In this document: piece by piece, positions 41,492 to 52,213 of the stretch
Layout of the letters: every line of letters begins with the position of its first letter
How positions within the stretch are numbered: the stretch's first letter is position 1
NCBI GenBank assembly: GCA_051652785.1
Contig: JBOFUX010000031.1
Location: forward strand, 1 to 54,382
DNA from: JAGNZR01 sp051652785
GTDB taxonomy: Bacteria > Fusobacteriota > Fusobacteriia > Fusobacteriales > Fusobacteriaceae
Direction: 5' to 3'
DNA: 54,382 nucleotides
Made by a program: the position numbers and the translations under genes
Notes under the pieces: generated by a model
What the model was told of the DNA's origin: nothing
The model's input: only the letters and a program-made list of their open reading frames with translations
Databases searched by the model: none

Positions 41492-42403
41492 TTATTCAAT
41501 TACAAAAACTATAGTTTTGTTTACTATACTCCAATCATATATAAATTTAGCATGTGAAGTTGCATTTCTAACACACATATGAGAACTCGGTTTTGTTCCC
41601 AATGACCATAGATATTCTATGTGCTCCGTTGAAGGCAAATTTACAGGAATTCCATGTAAATAAGCTCCTGCTGAGAATCTACTAGCAAAAGGAGCTGATC
41701 CGTCTATCTCTTCTTTTTCACTATCTTTTAAATATGGCATTTCTAACAATTTTCCTTGAATAACGTAAGTTCCCAAAGGTGTTGCAAATTTATATGGAGG
41801 TTTTTCTAATCCAGTAGTAATCGGATTCATACTCCTCACTTTCCAAATATTATTTACATTATCCAAAGTGCATATATTTTGATTTTTTCTATCTATAACA
41901 ATAATTTTGTTGAATTCTAAAGTTTTTATTACCTTTACATATCTTATGGGCACAACCCAATTTCCTTCTATTTCAATAGTTTTTACTTTTACAAAGTAGG
42001 AATTTGTTTCTATGATAGAAACAAGAACTCCATCTCTTGCATATCTTTCTGGTATTTCTAAATTATTTTCCTTATAAAGAGGAACACCTTGACTTTGTAG
42101 CGTACCATAGCTATCCCTTACTATCCCATATTTGTCTTTAGCTGAATTTTTAGCTAAAGGAGGTTGTTTATTATAGTTTTTATAGTTTTTTAAAATTCCA
42201 AAGCTATTATTATTATTTTGAAATATTACTAAATCATCTATTTTTTTTGAAATTTTATCCCACTGAAACTCTCTTTCTTCTTTAGAAATTGTATATGTAT
42301 CTTTTAATGTATACTTTTTATAACTTAATTCTTTTTCTATATTGGCTGTCATTAAATTAAGTGAAAGTATATAAAAAATACATGTATATTTTAGTATTTT
42401 TAT
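41492..42403 (-). CDS. L,D-transpeptidase (YkuD) with probable AUA start and signal peptide
   Basis: The YkuD domain contains AYLHGIPVNLP and the Cys motif SSHMCVRN (C about 260 counted from the ATG), slightly unlike the usual SHGC[IV]R. Such enzymes form 3-3 crosslinks in peptidoglycan or attach lipoprotein to it. The only in-frame ATG (42352) lies after a clear signal-peptide-like segment. Reading upstream in frame gives Lys-rich, hydrophobic, then LMTAN. The first plausible start is ATA at 42403, with GGGGG (42410-42414) 6 bases before it. An ATG at 42417 would be in frame only if one G were lost. Confidence 0.7.
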   Translation of the reverse strand: MKILKYTCIFYILSLNLMTANIEKELSYKKYTLKDTYTISKEEREFQWDKISKKIDDLVIFQNNNNSFGILKNYKNYNKQPPLAKNSAKDKYGIVRDSYGTLQSQGVPLYKENNLEIPERYARDGVLVSIIETNSYFVKVKTIEIEGNWVVPIRYVKVIKTLEFNKIIVIDRKNQNICTLDNVNNIWKVRSMNPITTGLEKPPYKFATPLGTYVIQGKLLEMPYLKDSEKEEIDGSAPFASRFSAGAYLHGIPVNLPSTEHIEYLWSLGTKPSSHMCVRNATSHAKFIYDWSIVNKTIVFVIE

Positions 42404-42470
42404 AACGTACCCCCATACAAATATTAAAAATAAGAAATCACCTATTTTTTTAGTTTCATTATTTTTTTAT

Positions 42471-43547
42471 TTAATTTTTATTATTTCTAACCCAAGGTGG
42501 TAAATCTAAATCTGATTTTATCGATAAAGATTCTGCTTTCTCTATTTTTATTTCTTCACTTTTCTTAGCGTCAATACTTATAAATGCTTCATTTTTCTCA
42601 TTTTCATCTATAAATTTATTTGCTATTACGGTAATTTGTACTACGTCTCCACAAGCTTCATCTATAATTAATCCAAACATTACATCTTCAGTAGCTTTTC
42701 CTGCAGCATCTCTAATCATATCTGATATTGTACTTGCTTCTTGTAAAGATACAGAAGAAGAACCTGTTATATTAATAAGTATTTTACTTGCTCCATTTAT
42801 AGATTTTTCTAATAAAGGAGATTGTAACGCTTTTTCTGTTGCTTTTACAGCTCTATTTTCTCCTGAACCTTCACCAAAACCAAGAACAGCTATTCCTGAA
42901 TCCTGCATAGTTGCTTTTATATCAGCAAAATCTAGATTTATTAAACCATTACCTATCATTAAATCTGCTACGCCTTTAATACCTATTTTTAATATATTGT
43001 TTGCTTCTTTAAAAGCATTTAGCATTGTAATTGTTTTGTCTGGTAATTCAAATAATTTATCATTTGGAATAATCACCAAAGCATCTACACATTTTTTTAA
43101 CTCTTCTATACCTAAATCTGAATTTGTTTTTCTTTTTTTCCCTTCAAAACCAAAAGGTCTTGTTACTACACCAACAGTTAAAATTCCTAATTCTTTTGCC
43201 ACCTTTGCTATAACCGGAGAAGAACCTGTTCCTGTTCCTCCTCCCATTCCTGACGTTATAAATAACATATCTGTATCTTCTAATAAAGCTCTTAATCTTT
43301 CTATATCTTCTTCAGCTGCAAGCTTTCCCACCTCTGGGTTTGCTCCTGCTCCTAATCCTCTTGTTAATTTTTCTCCCAACTGAATTCTTATATCTGCTAA
43401 AGATTTATTTAAATCTTGAGCATCTGTATTTGCTGCAATAAATTCAACTCCAATAACACCGCTTTCTATCATGTCATTAATTGCATTTCCTCCAGCTCCT
43501 CCAGCTCCTATTACTTTTATTTTAACTTTTCCTTCATTGATTACCAT
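42471..43547 (-). CDS. ftsZ: Cell division GTPase FtsZ
   Basis: The tubulin homologue that forms the division ring. GTP loops: VIGAGGAGGNAIND (near 12), the tubulin signature GGGTGTG at 102-108, and the T7 synergy loop NLDFADIKATM. The C-terminal tail is a variable linker ending in DLPPWVRNNKN, the FtsA-binding peptide. 358 residues is on the short side but complete. It directly follows ftsA. Confidence 0.98.
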   Translation of the reverse strand: MVINEGKVKIKVIGAGGAGGNAINDMIESGVIGVEFIAANTDAQDLNKSLADIRIQLGEKLTRGLGAGANPEVGKLAAEEDIERLRALLEDTDMLFITSGMGGGTGTGSSPVIAKVAKELGILTVGVVTRPFGFEGKKRKTNSDLGIEELKKCVDALVIIPNDKLFELPDKTITMLNAFKEANNILKIGIKGVADLMIGNGLINLDFADIKATMQDSGIAVLGFGEGSGENRAVKATEKALQSPLLEKSINGASKILINITGSSSVSLQEASTISDMIRDAAGKATEDVMFGLIIDEACGDVVQITVIANKFIDENEKNEAFISIDAKKSEEIKIEKAESLSIKSDLDLPPWVRNNKN

Positions 43548-43566
43548 ATTTATTCCTCCTCTTTTT

Positions 43567-44865
43567 TTATATATAATTTGATAACCAATCTACAATTGGC
43601 TTGAAAATACTTTCTTTTTTTTCTTTAGCTTTTTTTTCTATCTCACCACTATCGAATAATTCTGCTAATTCTTCTATTTCTTTATTCTTTTTTTCTTCGA
43701 TTTTCAAGTCTTTATATTCCTTTATTTCATTTTTTTTTATTTTTTTTTCTTCATCTTTCATCATTTCCATTAAAATTCCAATTACACTAGCCATGGATGG
43801 ATCTGTTTTTTCCAATCCTTTCATAGATTGAGGGGATTTTTGACTGACTTTATATCCCGTTTCCAATGTTATTTTTTTTATTAATTCTTCTAATACAACT
43901 GCACCTCCTGTTAGCACTATTCCTTTCCCTAAATATCCATTAAAACCAGACTCTTCTATCGTTTGAACTATAAATTTAACTATATCCTCTGTTCTTGCAT
44001 CAATAATCGTTTTAATATATTGAACGGTAAAAGCTTTTCCACTTTTTGTTAATATTTTTTCATCCAAAAGATTTTTATTTTTAAGCTTCTTTAATATATC
44101 GAAGGCTTCATCTTTAGGAATTTCTAAAATATAGCTTATATCATTTATATAGTGCATACCACCTAAAGGAATTGATTTAGAATATATTAACTTCCCATTT
44201 TTGAACATTAATATATCTGTAATACCATTTCCTATATCAATTAAGGCAACACCCATATTTTTCTCTTCTTCATTTAATACAGACTCAGAAGAACCATAAG
44301 AATTTAATACCAATTTTTCCAGCGTAAGCCCTGCTCTATTTATAACTTCTTCGTAACTAACATAATCTAACTCATTTATACAAATAAGGTGAATATCTGC
44401 TTGTATTTCTTTTCCTACTATTCCTGATGGATTTTTAATTATTCCAGAATTATTAACCCTTATATTATATAACTCTTTTTTTATTACTCTTTCTCCTTTA
44501 GGTAATAGATCTTTTTCTGCTTCTAAGAATAATAATTCAATCTCCCTTTCTCCAATTTCGCACTCTGAAAAAATTATTTTTTTATTTATTGTTCTCGATT
44601 TTATATTTGGACTACTTATTCCTGCTATAACACTTTCAATTTTTAAATCCATTTTATTTTCTGCATCAAATATAGCTGTTTTAATGGATTTTGTTAAATT
44701 TTCAGGATTTTCAACTACAGATTTTTTTAATCCTAAAGTTGGTGTTTCATTATAACCGATAATTTTTATTTCTTCAGTATTTTTTAAGAGTTCTCCTGTG
44801 AGAATTCTTATTCTAGAGTTTCCAATATCTACTATAGTTTTCATAATAGCTTTATTTTTTTCCAT
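43567..44865 (-). CDS. ftsA: Cell division protein FtsA
   Basis: An actin-fold membrane tether of FtsZ. The phosphate loops are TIVDIGNSRIRI (N-terminal) and ALIDIGNGITDILMF (near 205), with VLTGGAVVLEELI near 330. The end is a short amphipathic helix (KPIVDWLSNYI) for membrane binding, preceded by a charged Lys/Glu-rich linker. The start at 44865 has AGGAG 8 bases upstream; the ATG at 44874 is too close to it. It overlaps ftsQ by 14 nt. 432 residues. Confidence 0.93.
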   Translation of the reverse strand: MEKNKAIMKTIVDIGNSRIRILTGELLKNTEEIKIIGYNETPTLGLKKSVVENPENLTKSIKTAIFDAENKMDLKIESVIAGISSPNIKSRTINKKIIFSECEIGEREIELLFLEAEKDLLPKGERVIKKELYNIRVNNSGIIKNPSGIVGKEIQADIHLICINELDYVSYEEVINRAGLTLEKLVLNSYGSSESVLNEEEKNMGVALIDIGNGITDILMFKNGKLIYSKSIPLGGMHYINDISYILEIPKDEAFDILKKLKNKNLLDEKILTKSGKAFTVQYIKTIIDARTEDIVKFIVQTIEESGFNGYLGKGIVLTGGAVVLEELIKKITLETGYKVSQKSPQSMKGLEKTDPSMASVIGILMEMMKDEEKKIKKNEIKEYKDLKIEEKKNKEIEELAELFDSGEIEKKAKEKKESIFKPIVDWLSNYI

Positions 44866-45550
44866 CTTTCTCATCTCCTGTACTCTTAACTACATAACCA
44901 TCAAACCTCAAATCTATATATTCAATTTTTTTATTTTTAGATAGGTTTATAAATAGTTTCCTTAAAACATCATATTTTTCACTTTGTACTTCTTCATTCG
45001 TTTTAATCAGCGTATTTCCACTTATTAAAATGTTTATTTCTTTGGAATTTTCATAATAAATTTGTGATATCATTTGTAATAAATTTTCATCTTTTATTTT
45101 TTTTAAAATTTTTCTAGCTTCTAAAATCTCATCTTTATTTTCAGCAAATATTATTGGTAGTTCTTTTATTTTATCTTCATTTATCAAAGAATATATTCTT
45201 CCTTCTGTATCCAACGAATAAGTTTTTTCTTGTATTTGTACATAATATTCTGTTTTTTTTTGATTTATCTCTATATTAATTTTACCTATTTCTTTAAATT
45301 CAATATTCACGTCTTCAATTCTTATATCTTTTTTCAACTGTTTTTCCAATAAATTTATATCAACTTCCCAAATGTTTTTTTCATAAAGTTCAGCCCCTAA
45401 TTTAGAAGCTTCATTTTTTATTAAAGAAAATTGACCTAAAAAAGAAATTTTTTTAATTTTGAAAATAGGATTATAGATATATAGTGTTTCTATTTTATAT
45501 ATTGAAAATATTGAAAAAAATATAAATATTGAATTTAAAAATAACTTCAA
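44852..45550 (-). CDS. ftsQ: Cell division protein FtsQ/DivIB (POTRA domain)
   Basis: Short cytoplasmic N-terminus, one membrane helix (about 5-20) and a POTRA-like domain (KKISFLGQFSLIKNEASKLG) followed by the beta-rich region with the YFVQ-like YYVQIQEKTYSLDTEGRIY block. Sequence conservation is weak, as is usual for FtsQ, so the call rests on architecture and its place between ddl and ftsA. 232 residues. In other bacteria it joins FtsL and FtsB; neither gene is seen in the window. Confidence 0.8.
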   Translation of the reverse strand: MKLFLNSIFIFFSIFSIYKIETLYIYNPIFKIKKISFLGQFSLIKNEASKLGAELYEKNIWEVDINLLEKQLKKDIRIEDVNIEFKEIGKINIEINQKKTEYYVQIQEKTYSLDTEGRIYSLINEDKIKELPIIFAENKDEILEARKILKKIKDENLLQMISQIYYENSKEINILISGNTLIKTNEEVQSEKYDVLRKLFINLSKNKKIEYIDLRFDGYVVKSTGDEKDGKK

Positions 45551-45577
45551 TCAAATCTCTCCTTTTTATTGATATTT

Positions 45578-46465
45578 TTATTTTTTAAATGTTTCAACCA
45601 TTTTTTTTACTATATTATCAAAAGTATATCCTTTTATTGTTCCTAAATCTGGTATTAAACTAGTTTCTGTCATCCCTGGACAAGTATTCACTTCTAAAAA
45701 ATAACATTTTCCATCTTTTAACATAAAATCACTTCTAGTAATTCCTGATAATCCTAATTCTTCATGAATTTTTAAAGAAGACAAAACGGCTTCATCATAA
45801 GCACTCTTCAAAATTTTAGCTGGAAATTCGTGGACACAACCACCTTCTGAATATTTAGCATCAAAATCATAAAGTTCATTTGAATATTTTATTCTTAAAA
45901 CTCCTAAACTTTCACTATTCATAACACCAGCAGTGAGTTCTTCTCCTTTTATATATTGTTCTATAATTTTTTTACTATTACCTAGTTTTTTTATTGCATC
46001 TTTTGTTTCTTGTAGATTTTTACAAATAAAAATCCCAAAACTAGAACCTTCTTTTGCAGGCTTTACTATTACGGGATAATCCTCTATCTCTTCTGGAGAA
46101 TTATAATTTTTAGCCACTCGTATTCCGATAGATTCAGCTATTTTTTTTGTATATACTTTATCCATTGCTATTGCACTAGCAGTAACTCCTGAACCTGTAT
46201 ATGGTTTTTTTAAAATATCTAAAACAGATTGAACTCTTCCATCCTCTCCAAACTCTCCATGTAGCGCTAAATAAGCTAAATCATACTTATTTTCAATAAA
46301 AGCTTGTAAAAAATTTTCTTCTTTTAAATCTATTTCAAAGGCATCATATCCTTGTTTTTTTAAACTTTTTAGTATAGCTCTTCCACTTTTTAGAGATATT
46401 TCTCTCTCAGATGAAATCCCCCCCATAAATACTGCTATTCTCAAATTATTATTTTCATTATTCAT
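45578..46465 (-). CDS. ddl: D-alanine--D-alanine ligase
   Basis: An ATP-grasp enzyme that makes D-Ala-D-Ala for the wall precursor. VFMGGISSEREISLKSG (near 12), ALHGEFGEDG, YTGSGVTASAIAMDK, KPAKEGSSFG and LEVNTCPGMTETSL are all present. 295 residues, the short DdlB-like form. It overlaps murB by 8 nt. Confidence 0.97.
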   Translation of the reverse strand: MNNENNNLRIAVFMGGISSEREISLKSGRAILKSLKKQGYDAFEIDLKEENFLQAFIENKYDLAYLALHGEFGEDGRVQSVLDILKKPYTGSGVTASAIAMDKVYTKKIAESIGIRVAKNYNSPEEIEDYPVIVKPAKEGSSFGIFICKNLQETKDAIKKLGNSKKIIEQYIKGEELTAGVMNSESLGVLRIKYSNELYDFDAKYSEGGCVHEFPAKILKSAYDEAVLSSLKIHEELGLSGITRSDFMLKDGKCYFLEVNTCPGMTETSLIPDLGTIKGYTFDNIVKKMVETFKK

Positions 46466-47300
46466 TTATTATGACTATCTCCTCTTCTAAATTTATACCT
46501 GTTTTATTTAAAACTTCCCCTTTAACATAGTTTATAAGATTTATTACGTCTTCATAAGAAGCATTTCCTAAATTTACAATAAAATTAGGATGTTTTTCCG
46601 ATATTTGTGCATCTCCTATTCTATGTCCTTGAACCCCTGATCTAATAATCAATTTGGCTGCAAAATTATCTTTAGGATTTTTAAAACTACTTCCTAAGTT
46701 TGGAAGTTCTAAAGGATGTCTAGTTTCTCTTTTTTTCTGTATTTCAAGTATCGTATCTTTTTTAAATCCTTTTTCAAATTTAAAACTAGCTGAAATTATA
46801 ACCCATTTTTTTTCCTGTATCTCTGTATTTCTGTATGAGAATTTTATATTTTCTTTTTTAATTTTCTTAATGTTTTTATTTTCATCTAAAATTTCTATTT
46901 CTAAAATATAATCAAATATTTCACTTCCATAAGCTCCACCATTCATATAAATTAATCCACCAACTGTTCCTGGTATTCCAAATAAATTTTCTAATCCTGT
47001 TAGGTTTTCTTTTTCCACATAATTTATTAAATCTGAGAATTCAACTCCAGCTTCAACTTCTATTATGTCATTTTCAATTTTTTTTATTTTATTTAATTTT
47101 TTTAAAGATAAAAAATTTGTATTTAATTCTCCATCTTTTATTAAAGTATTAGTTCCATTTCCAATAATAAAAATATTGCTATAATTGTCTAAAATATTTT
47201 TTATTTCTTCTTTATTTTCCACAAGAAAATAATTTTTTGTAACTCCACCAACTTTCATATTTGAATGTTCTTTCATTAAATGGTTTTTTATAATTTTCAT
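46458..47300 (-). CDS. murB: UDP-N-acetylenolpyruvoylglucosamine reductase
   Basis: An FAD enzyme that reduces the enolpyruvyl group to the lactyl group of MurNAc. FIIGNGTNTLIKDGEL, GIPGTVGGLIYMNGGAYGSE, YRNTEIQ and GSSFKNPK are FAD- and substrate-site motifs. 280 residues is the type II (Gram-positive-like) form. The ATG overlaps the murC stop by one base, and the gene overlaps ddl downstream. Confidence 0.96.
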   Translation of the reverse strand: MKIIKNHLMKEHSNMKVGGVTKNYFLVENKEEIKNILDNYSNIFIIGNGTNTLIKDGELNTNFLSLKKLNKIKKIENDIIEVEAGVEFSDLINYVEKENLTGLENLFGIPGTVGGLIYMNGGAYGSEIFDYILEIEILDENKNIKKIKKENIKFSYRNTEIQEKKWVIISASFKFEKGFKKDTILEIQKKRETRHPLELPNLGSSFKNPKDNFAAKLIIRSGVQGHRIGDAQISEKHPNFIVNLGNASYEDVINLINYVKGEVLNKTGINLEEEIVIINE

Positions 47301-48637
47301 TAGATCCTCACTTCCAGGTTATCAGCTATTTTATGGGCTAATTTAGAAATATCTCCCGCCCCCATAAATATGTATACTTGTTTTTCTTTTTTTGAATAAA
47401 TATACTCTTCTATTTCTTTGGTATTTAATATTATTTGAGTATTGCTGTGCCCTATTTTATTTTTTAATTTTTCTAGCGAAATATCATATATGTTTTTTTC
47501 CCCTGCGGAATAAATAGGCAAAATATATAGCTCATCTATTCCATGAAATACTTGCTCAAACTCCTCTAATAAAAAATTTACTCTACTATACCTATGAGGT
47601 TGAAAAATTCCTACAATTTTTTGAGTTTCTATACTTTTAGCTGCTTGAATGGTAGCTTTTATTTCAGTTGGATGATGTGCATAATCATCAATAATTTTTA
47701 TCTGATTATCATATAAAACATCATATCTTCTTTTTGCTCCTTTAAATGCTAATATTTTATTTTTTAATTCTATATCTTCTACTTTAAATTTATTTGCTAA
47801 ATATATAACTGGCAACGAATTTGCTATGTTATGTTCCCCTGGTACACTGAGTGAAAATCTTCCTATATTTTTATTGTTTATTATCACATTATAACTTGTT
47901 TTTCCGTTTTTAACAATAATATTTTCACTATAAATATTTACATTTTGTGTTTTTATGGAATATGTTACTATATTTTTTCTATTTTTTATTAATTCTCGGA
48001 TATTTGGACAATCATTACAAACAATTATTTCCTTAGTTGTTTGATCCATAAATTTAGAAAAAGATTTTTTTATATTCTCTAATGAACCATGATTTTCTAA
48101 ATGGTCAGCTTCAATATTTGTTATTATTGAATATGTAGGTTTCATAAATAAAAAAGAATTATCACTTTCATCTGCCTCAGCAACAAAATATTTTGATAAG
48201 CCAGGTTTTGCATTAGAACCAATTTCTGGAAGTATCCCTCCTATTACTAGAGTTGGATCTTTACTTAATATAGCCGCCCCTAACATTGAGCTCGTAGTTG
48301 TTTTTCCATGGGTTCCTGCCACTGCTATTCCAATTTCTTTATTCAGAAGTTCCGCTAATAATTCACCTCTTTTTATTATTTTAATATTATTTTTTATAGC
48401 ATAACTATATTCAGGATTACTTTCTTTTATTGCACTTGAAGCTATAACCGTATCTACTTCTTCCATATTTCTTGCATTATGTTCACTATAAACAGTTATT
48501 CCTATTTTTTCTAAACTTTCTGTTACATAACTTCTAGACACGTCAGCTCCAATTACATCATATCCTTTTATTTTCATAATTTTAGCCAATCCACTCATTC
48601 CAATTCCATTTATACCTATGAAATATATTTTTTTCAT
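47300..48637 (-). CDS. murC: UDP-MurNAc--L-alanine ligase
   Basis: Adds the first residue to the wall peptide. NAD-like opening FIGINGIGMSGLAKIM, ATP loop AVAGTHGKTTTSSMLGAAI (near 109), EADESDNSFLFM and DDYAHHPTEIKAT are characteristic. 445 residues. It starts 4 nt inside murG (ATGA overlap) and shares TAATG with murB, giving tight translational coupling. Confidence 0.97.
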   Translation of the reverse strand: MKKIYFIGINGIGMSGLAKIMKIKGYDVIGADVSRSYVTESLEKIGITVYSEHNARNMEEVDTVIASSAIKESNPEYSYAIKNNIKIIKRGELLAELLNKEIGIAVAGTHGKTTTSSMLGAAILSKDPTLVIGGILPEIGSNAKPGLSKYFVAEADESDNSFLFMKPTYSIITNIEADHLENHGSLENIKKSFSKFMDQTTKEIIVCNDCPNIRELIKNRKNIVTYSIKTQNVNIYSENIIVKNGKTSYNVIINNKNIGRFSLSVPGEHNIANSLPVIYLANKFKVEDIELKNKILAFKGAKRRYDVLYDNQIKIIDDYAHHPTEIKATIQAAKSIETQKIVGIFQPHRYSRVNFLLEEFEQVFHGIDELYILPIYSAGEKNIYDISLEKLKNKIGHSNTQIILNTKEIEEYIYSKKEKQVYIFMGAGDISKLAHKIADNLEVRI

Positions 48638-49704
48638 TCATTCCTCCAAATATCAAGTTCTTCAACTATCACATCAGCTGAGTTTTTTTTCTTCAAACTT
48701 TTAACTTTTGAGCTTATTAGTTCTAATTTATCATCATTCATAACAAGTTCTAAAGCTTTTTCAACTGCTAGATTAACTTCGCTATTTTTATACACATAGG
48801 TCGCAGATAATTCTTCTAATATTTTGGCATTTGCATATTGTCCTACTTTTATTGAACTATAAGGAATCAAAATAGACGGTTTTTCTAATTCAATTATTTC
48901 TGATATGGTAAGTGCACCTGCTCTACATAACACTAAATCAGCAGCAGCCATAATCTTGATTATATTATTAAAATATGGTTTAATTATATCATTAGTTTTT
49001 ATTTTATCTATTTTTTTTATAATTTTATCATAATTTTTTTCTCCAGTTGCCCAATATATTCTCAAAGATTTATTTTCATATATATTATTCCAAATATTAA
49101 TTATGGAGTTATTTATATCTTCAGCTCCTAAACTACCACCTGTTATTAATAATATTTTTTCATTTTCTTCAACTTTTAAGCGTTCTCTTTCTAATTTTCT
49201 ATCAATTTCTTCAATTTCTTTTCTCAGAGGATTTCCCGTTACCAAAAGTTTATTTTCATATTTAATAGGAATATCACTAAAGGTTGATTCAAATGCTAAA
49301 AATAATTTTTTTGAAAATCTATAAAAAATTTTATTAGTAAGACCTAAGTTAGCATTTTGTTCTTGTAAATATATTTTTTTTCTCAATACTATGCCTGCTA
49401 AAATAGTAGGTATAGATATATAATTTCCAAATCCTATTATGGCATCTGGTTTCTCTTTATGTACTATTTTTATCGCTTTAAATACAGATAATAACAATAA
49501 CAAAATTTTTTTTATTGTATTAGGGGGATAAATATCTAACCCTATAAATCTGTATCCTAATTCAGGAACTATTTTTTTTTCCATTCGAGAAGAACTTCCA
49601 ATAAAAACAACTTCTGCATTTCTTTCTTTTAATTTATCGGCAACTGCTAGTGCAGGGTATATATGTCCCCCTGTTCCACCAGTTGTTAGAATAATTTTTT
49701 TCAT
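48634..49704 (-). CDS. murG: Undecaprenyl-PP-MurNAc-pentapeptide GlcNAc transferase
   Basis: A GT28 glycosyltransferase that makes lipid II at the inner membrane. ILTTGGTGGHIYPALAVAD (G-loop 1), LQEQNANLGLTNKIF, LLITGGSLGAEDINNSI (G-loop 2) and AADLVLCRAGALTISEI are intact. 356 residues. It abuts murD with no gap. In many bacteria ftsW lies between murD and murG; it is missing here. Confidence 0.97.
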   Translation of the reverse strand: MKKIILTTGGTGGHIYPALAVADKLKERNAEVVFIGSSSRMEKKIVPELGYRFIGLDIYPPNTIKKILLLLLSVFKAIKIVHKEKPDAIIGFGNYISIPTILAGIVLRKKIYLQEQNANLGLTNKIFYRFSKKLFLAFESTFSDIPIKYENKLLVTGNPLRKEIEEIDRKLERERLKVEENEKILLITGGSLGAEDINNSIINIWNNIYENKSLRIYWATGEKNYDKIIKKIDKIKTNDIIKPYFNNIIKIMAAADLVLCRAGALTISEIIELEKPSILIPYSSIKVGQYANAKILEELSATYVYKNSEVNLAVEKALELVMNDDKLELISSKVKSLKKKNSADVIVEELDIWRNE

Positions 49705-51012
49705 TTATCCTCCAAAATATAATCTTATCATTTTTTTAAATTCTTCCCCTCTTTCTTCATAGTTTTTAAATTGATCATAGCTAGAAGTCGCAGGAGAAAA
49801 AAGTATACTATTTTTTTCGTTTAAATTTAGCCTTTCTTTTAAAGAAATAATACAATTTTCTAAATTTTTTAAATCAAATATTCTTTCTTTTTCAAAGCCT
49901 ATTTTTTCTAGCTCTTTTATTAGTAGATAACGATTTTCTCCTATTAAATAAACTTCTTTGGTATACTCTTTTATTAATTTAGCTAATGGTGATAAATTTA
50001 ATTTTTTATCTTTTCCACCACAAATTAAAATACTATTGGGATAGGCCTCTAGTGCAAATTTTGTTGAATCTATATTAGTTCCTTTAGAATCATTTATAAA
50101 AATTATTTCATTTATTTTAAAAAAATCTTCTAATCTATGCTCAATAGATTTTGTTGAACATAAAAAATTTACTAATACCTCATTTTTTATCCCTATAATT
50201 TCTGCAACTGCAACTACAAACATCATATTTTCTAAATTATGTTTTCCCTTTAAAGAGAGCTTATCTATATCTATTATTTTAGTTTCATGATATACTAAAT
50301 CATTATTTTTTATAAATATATCAGATTTTATAGTTTTATTTTTAGAGATTTTAATTTTTTTACTTTTAATTTTACATATTCGTTTCATACTTTCTTTATC
50401 GTCTAAGTTTATCACAAAATAATCCTTTTCATTTTGATTATTAGCAATATTAAACTTAACATCATAATACTGATCTAAACTAGAATATCTATCAGTATGA
50501 TCTGGAGTTAAATTAATAATTAGAGCAATATCAGCTTTAAATTCTTTTAAATTTTCAAGTTGGAAAGAACTCAGTTCCAAAACAATATAATCTAATTTCT
50601 TATCTTCTAAAACTACTTCTCCAAAAGGTTTCCCTATATTTCCACAAGCTTGGGCTTTCATTCCATAAAAGTTAATAAGCTCAGCTATTTTTGATGTTGT
50701 CGTTGTTTTTCCATTAGTTCCAGTTATCGCTATTATTTTAGTTAAAGGTGATTTTTTTTTTAATTCTCTATAACTAACCTCTATTTCATTTATAACTTCT
50801 ATTTTTTTTTCCAATGCTTTTTTTACTATTTCAACATGTGGAATTCCAGGACTTTTTACAAACAAAGATATTTCATCTAAAATTTTTATAGCTTCTGAAG
50901 AGGTCATTCCAATTTTATCATCAACTAAAACAACTTCATAATCATTTTTTTTTAAAATTTTTAATGCACTCATTCCACTTATTCCAGCTCCAAAAACAAT
51001 CGCTTTTTTCAT
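49705..51012 (-). CDS. murD: UDP-MurNAc-L-Ala--D-glutamate ligase
   Basis: Adds D-Glu to the wall peptide. AIVFGAGISGMSALKIL, ATP loop AITGTNGKTTTTSKIAELI (near 107), NLTPDHTDRY and NDSKGTNIDSTKFALE match MurD. Start at 51012 with GAGGAG upstream; the ATG at 51051 was rejected because it lies within the upstream hairpin region. 435 residues. Confidence 0.96.
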   Translation of the reverse strand: MKKAIVFGAGISGMSALKILKKNDYEVVLVDDKIGMTSSEAIKILDEISLFVKSPGIPHVEIVKKALEKKIEVINEIEVSYRELKKKSPLTKIIAITGTNGKTTTTSKIAELINFYGMKAQACGNIGKPFGEVVLEDKKLDYIVLELSSFQLENLKEFKADIALIINLTPDHTDRYSSLDQYYDVKFNIANNQNEKDYFVINLDDKESMKRICKIKSKKIKISKNKTIKSDIFIKNNDLVYHETKIIDIDKLSLKGKHNLENMMFVVAVAEIIGIKNEVLVNFLCSTKSIEHRLEDFFKINEIIFINDSKGTNIDSTKFALEAYPNSILICGGKDKKLNLSPLAKLIKEYTKEVYLIGENRYLLIKELEKIGFEKERIFDLKNLENCIISLKERLNLNEKNSILFSPATSSYDQFKNYEERGEEFKKMIRLYFGG

Positions 51013-51043
51013 TTTTCTCCTCAAGAATCTACTCAATATAACT

Positions 51044-51070
51044 ATAACCACGGAAAATAGCCGTGGTTAT
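51044..51070. promoter_or_regulatory. GC-rich 10-bp hairpin between mraY and murD
   Basis: ATAACCACGG and CCGTGGTTAT form a perfect 10-bp stem around AAAATAG. A T-run follows it only on the + strand. In the dcw mRNA (- strand) it lacks a U-tract, so it is not a simple terminator for mraY. It may be a processing or pause site, or terminate antisense RNA. Confidence 0.6.
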
Positions 51071-51081
51071 TTTTTACTAAA

Positions 51082-52170
<1,089 letters not shown>

Positions 52171-52213
52171 GCTCTATTCTCCTTGTCGCTTTTATTATTT
52201 TTAATAAAAAATA

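Noticed and set aside
51054..51070. Treating the mraY-murD hairpin as the terminator of mraY
   Set aside because: On the coding strand it is not followed by Us, and the downstream genes are part of the same essential cluster without a good promoter.
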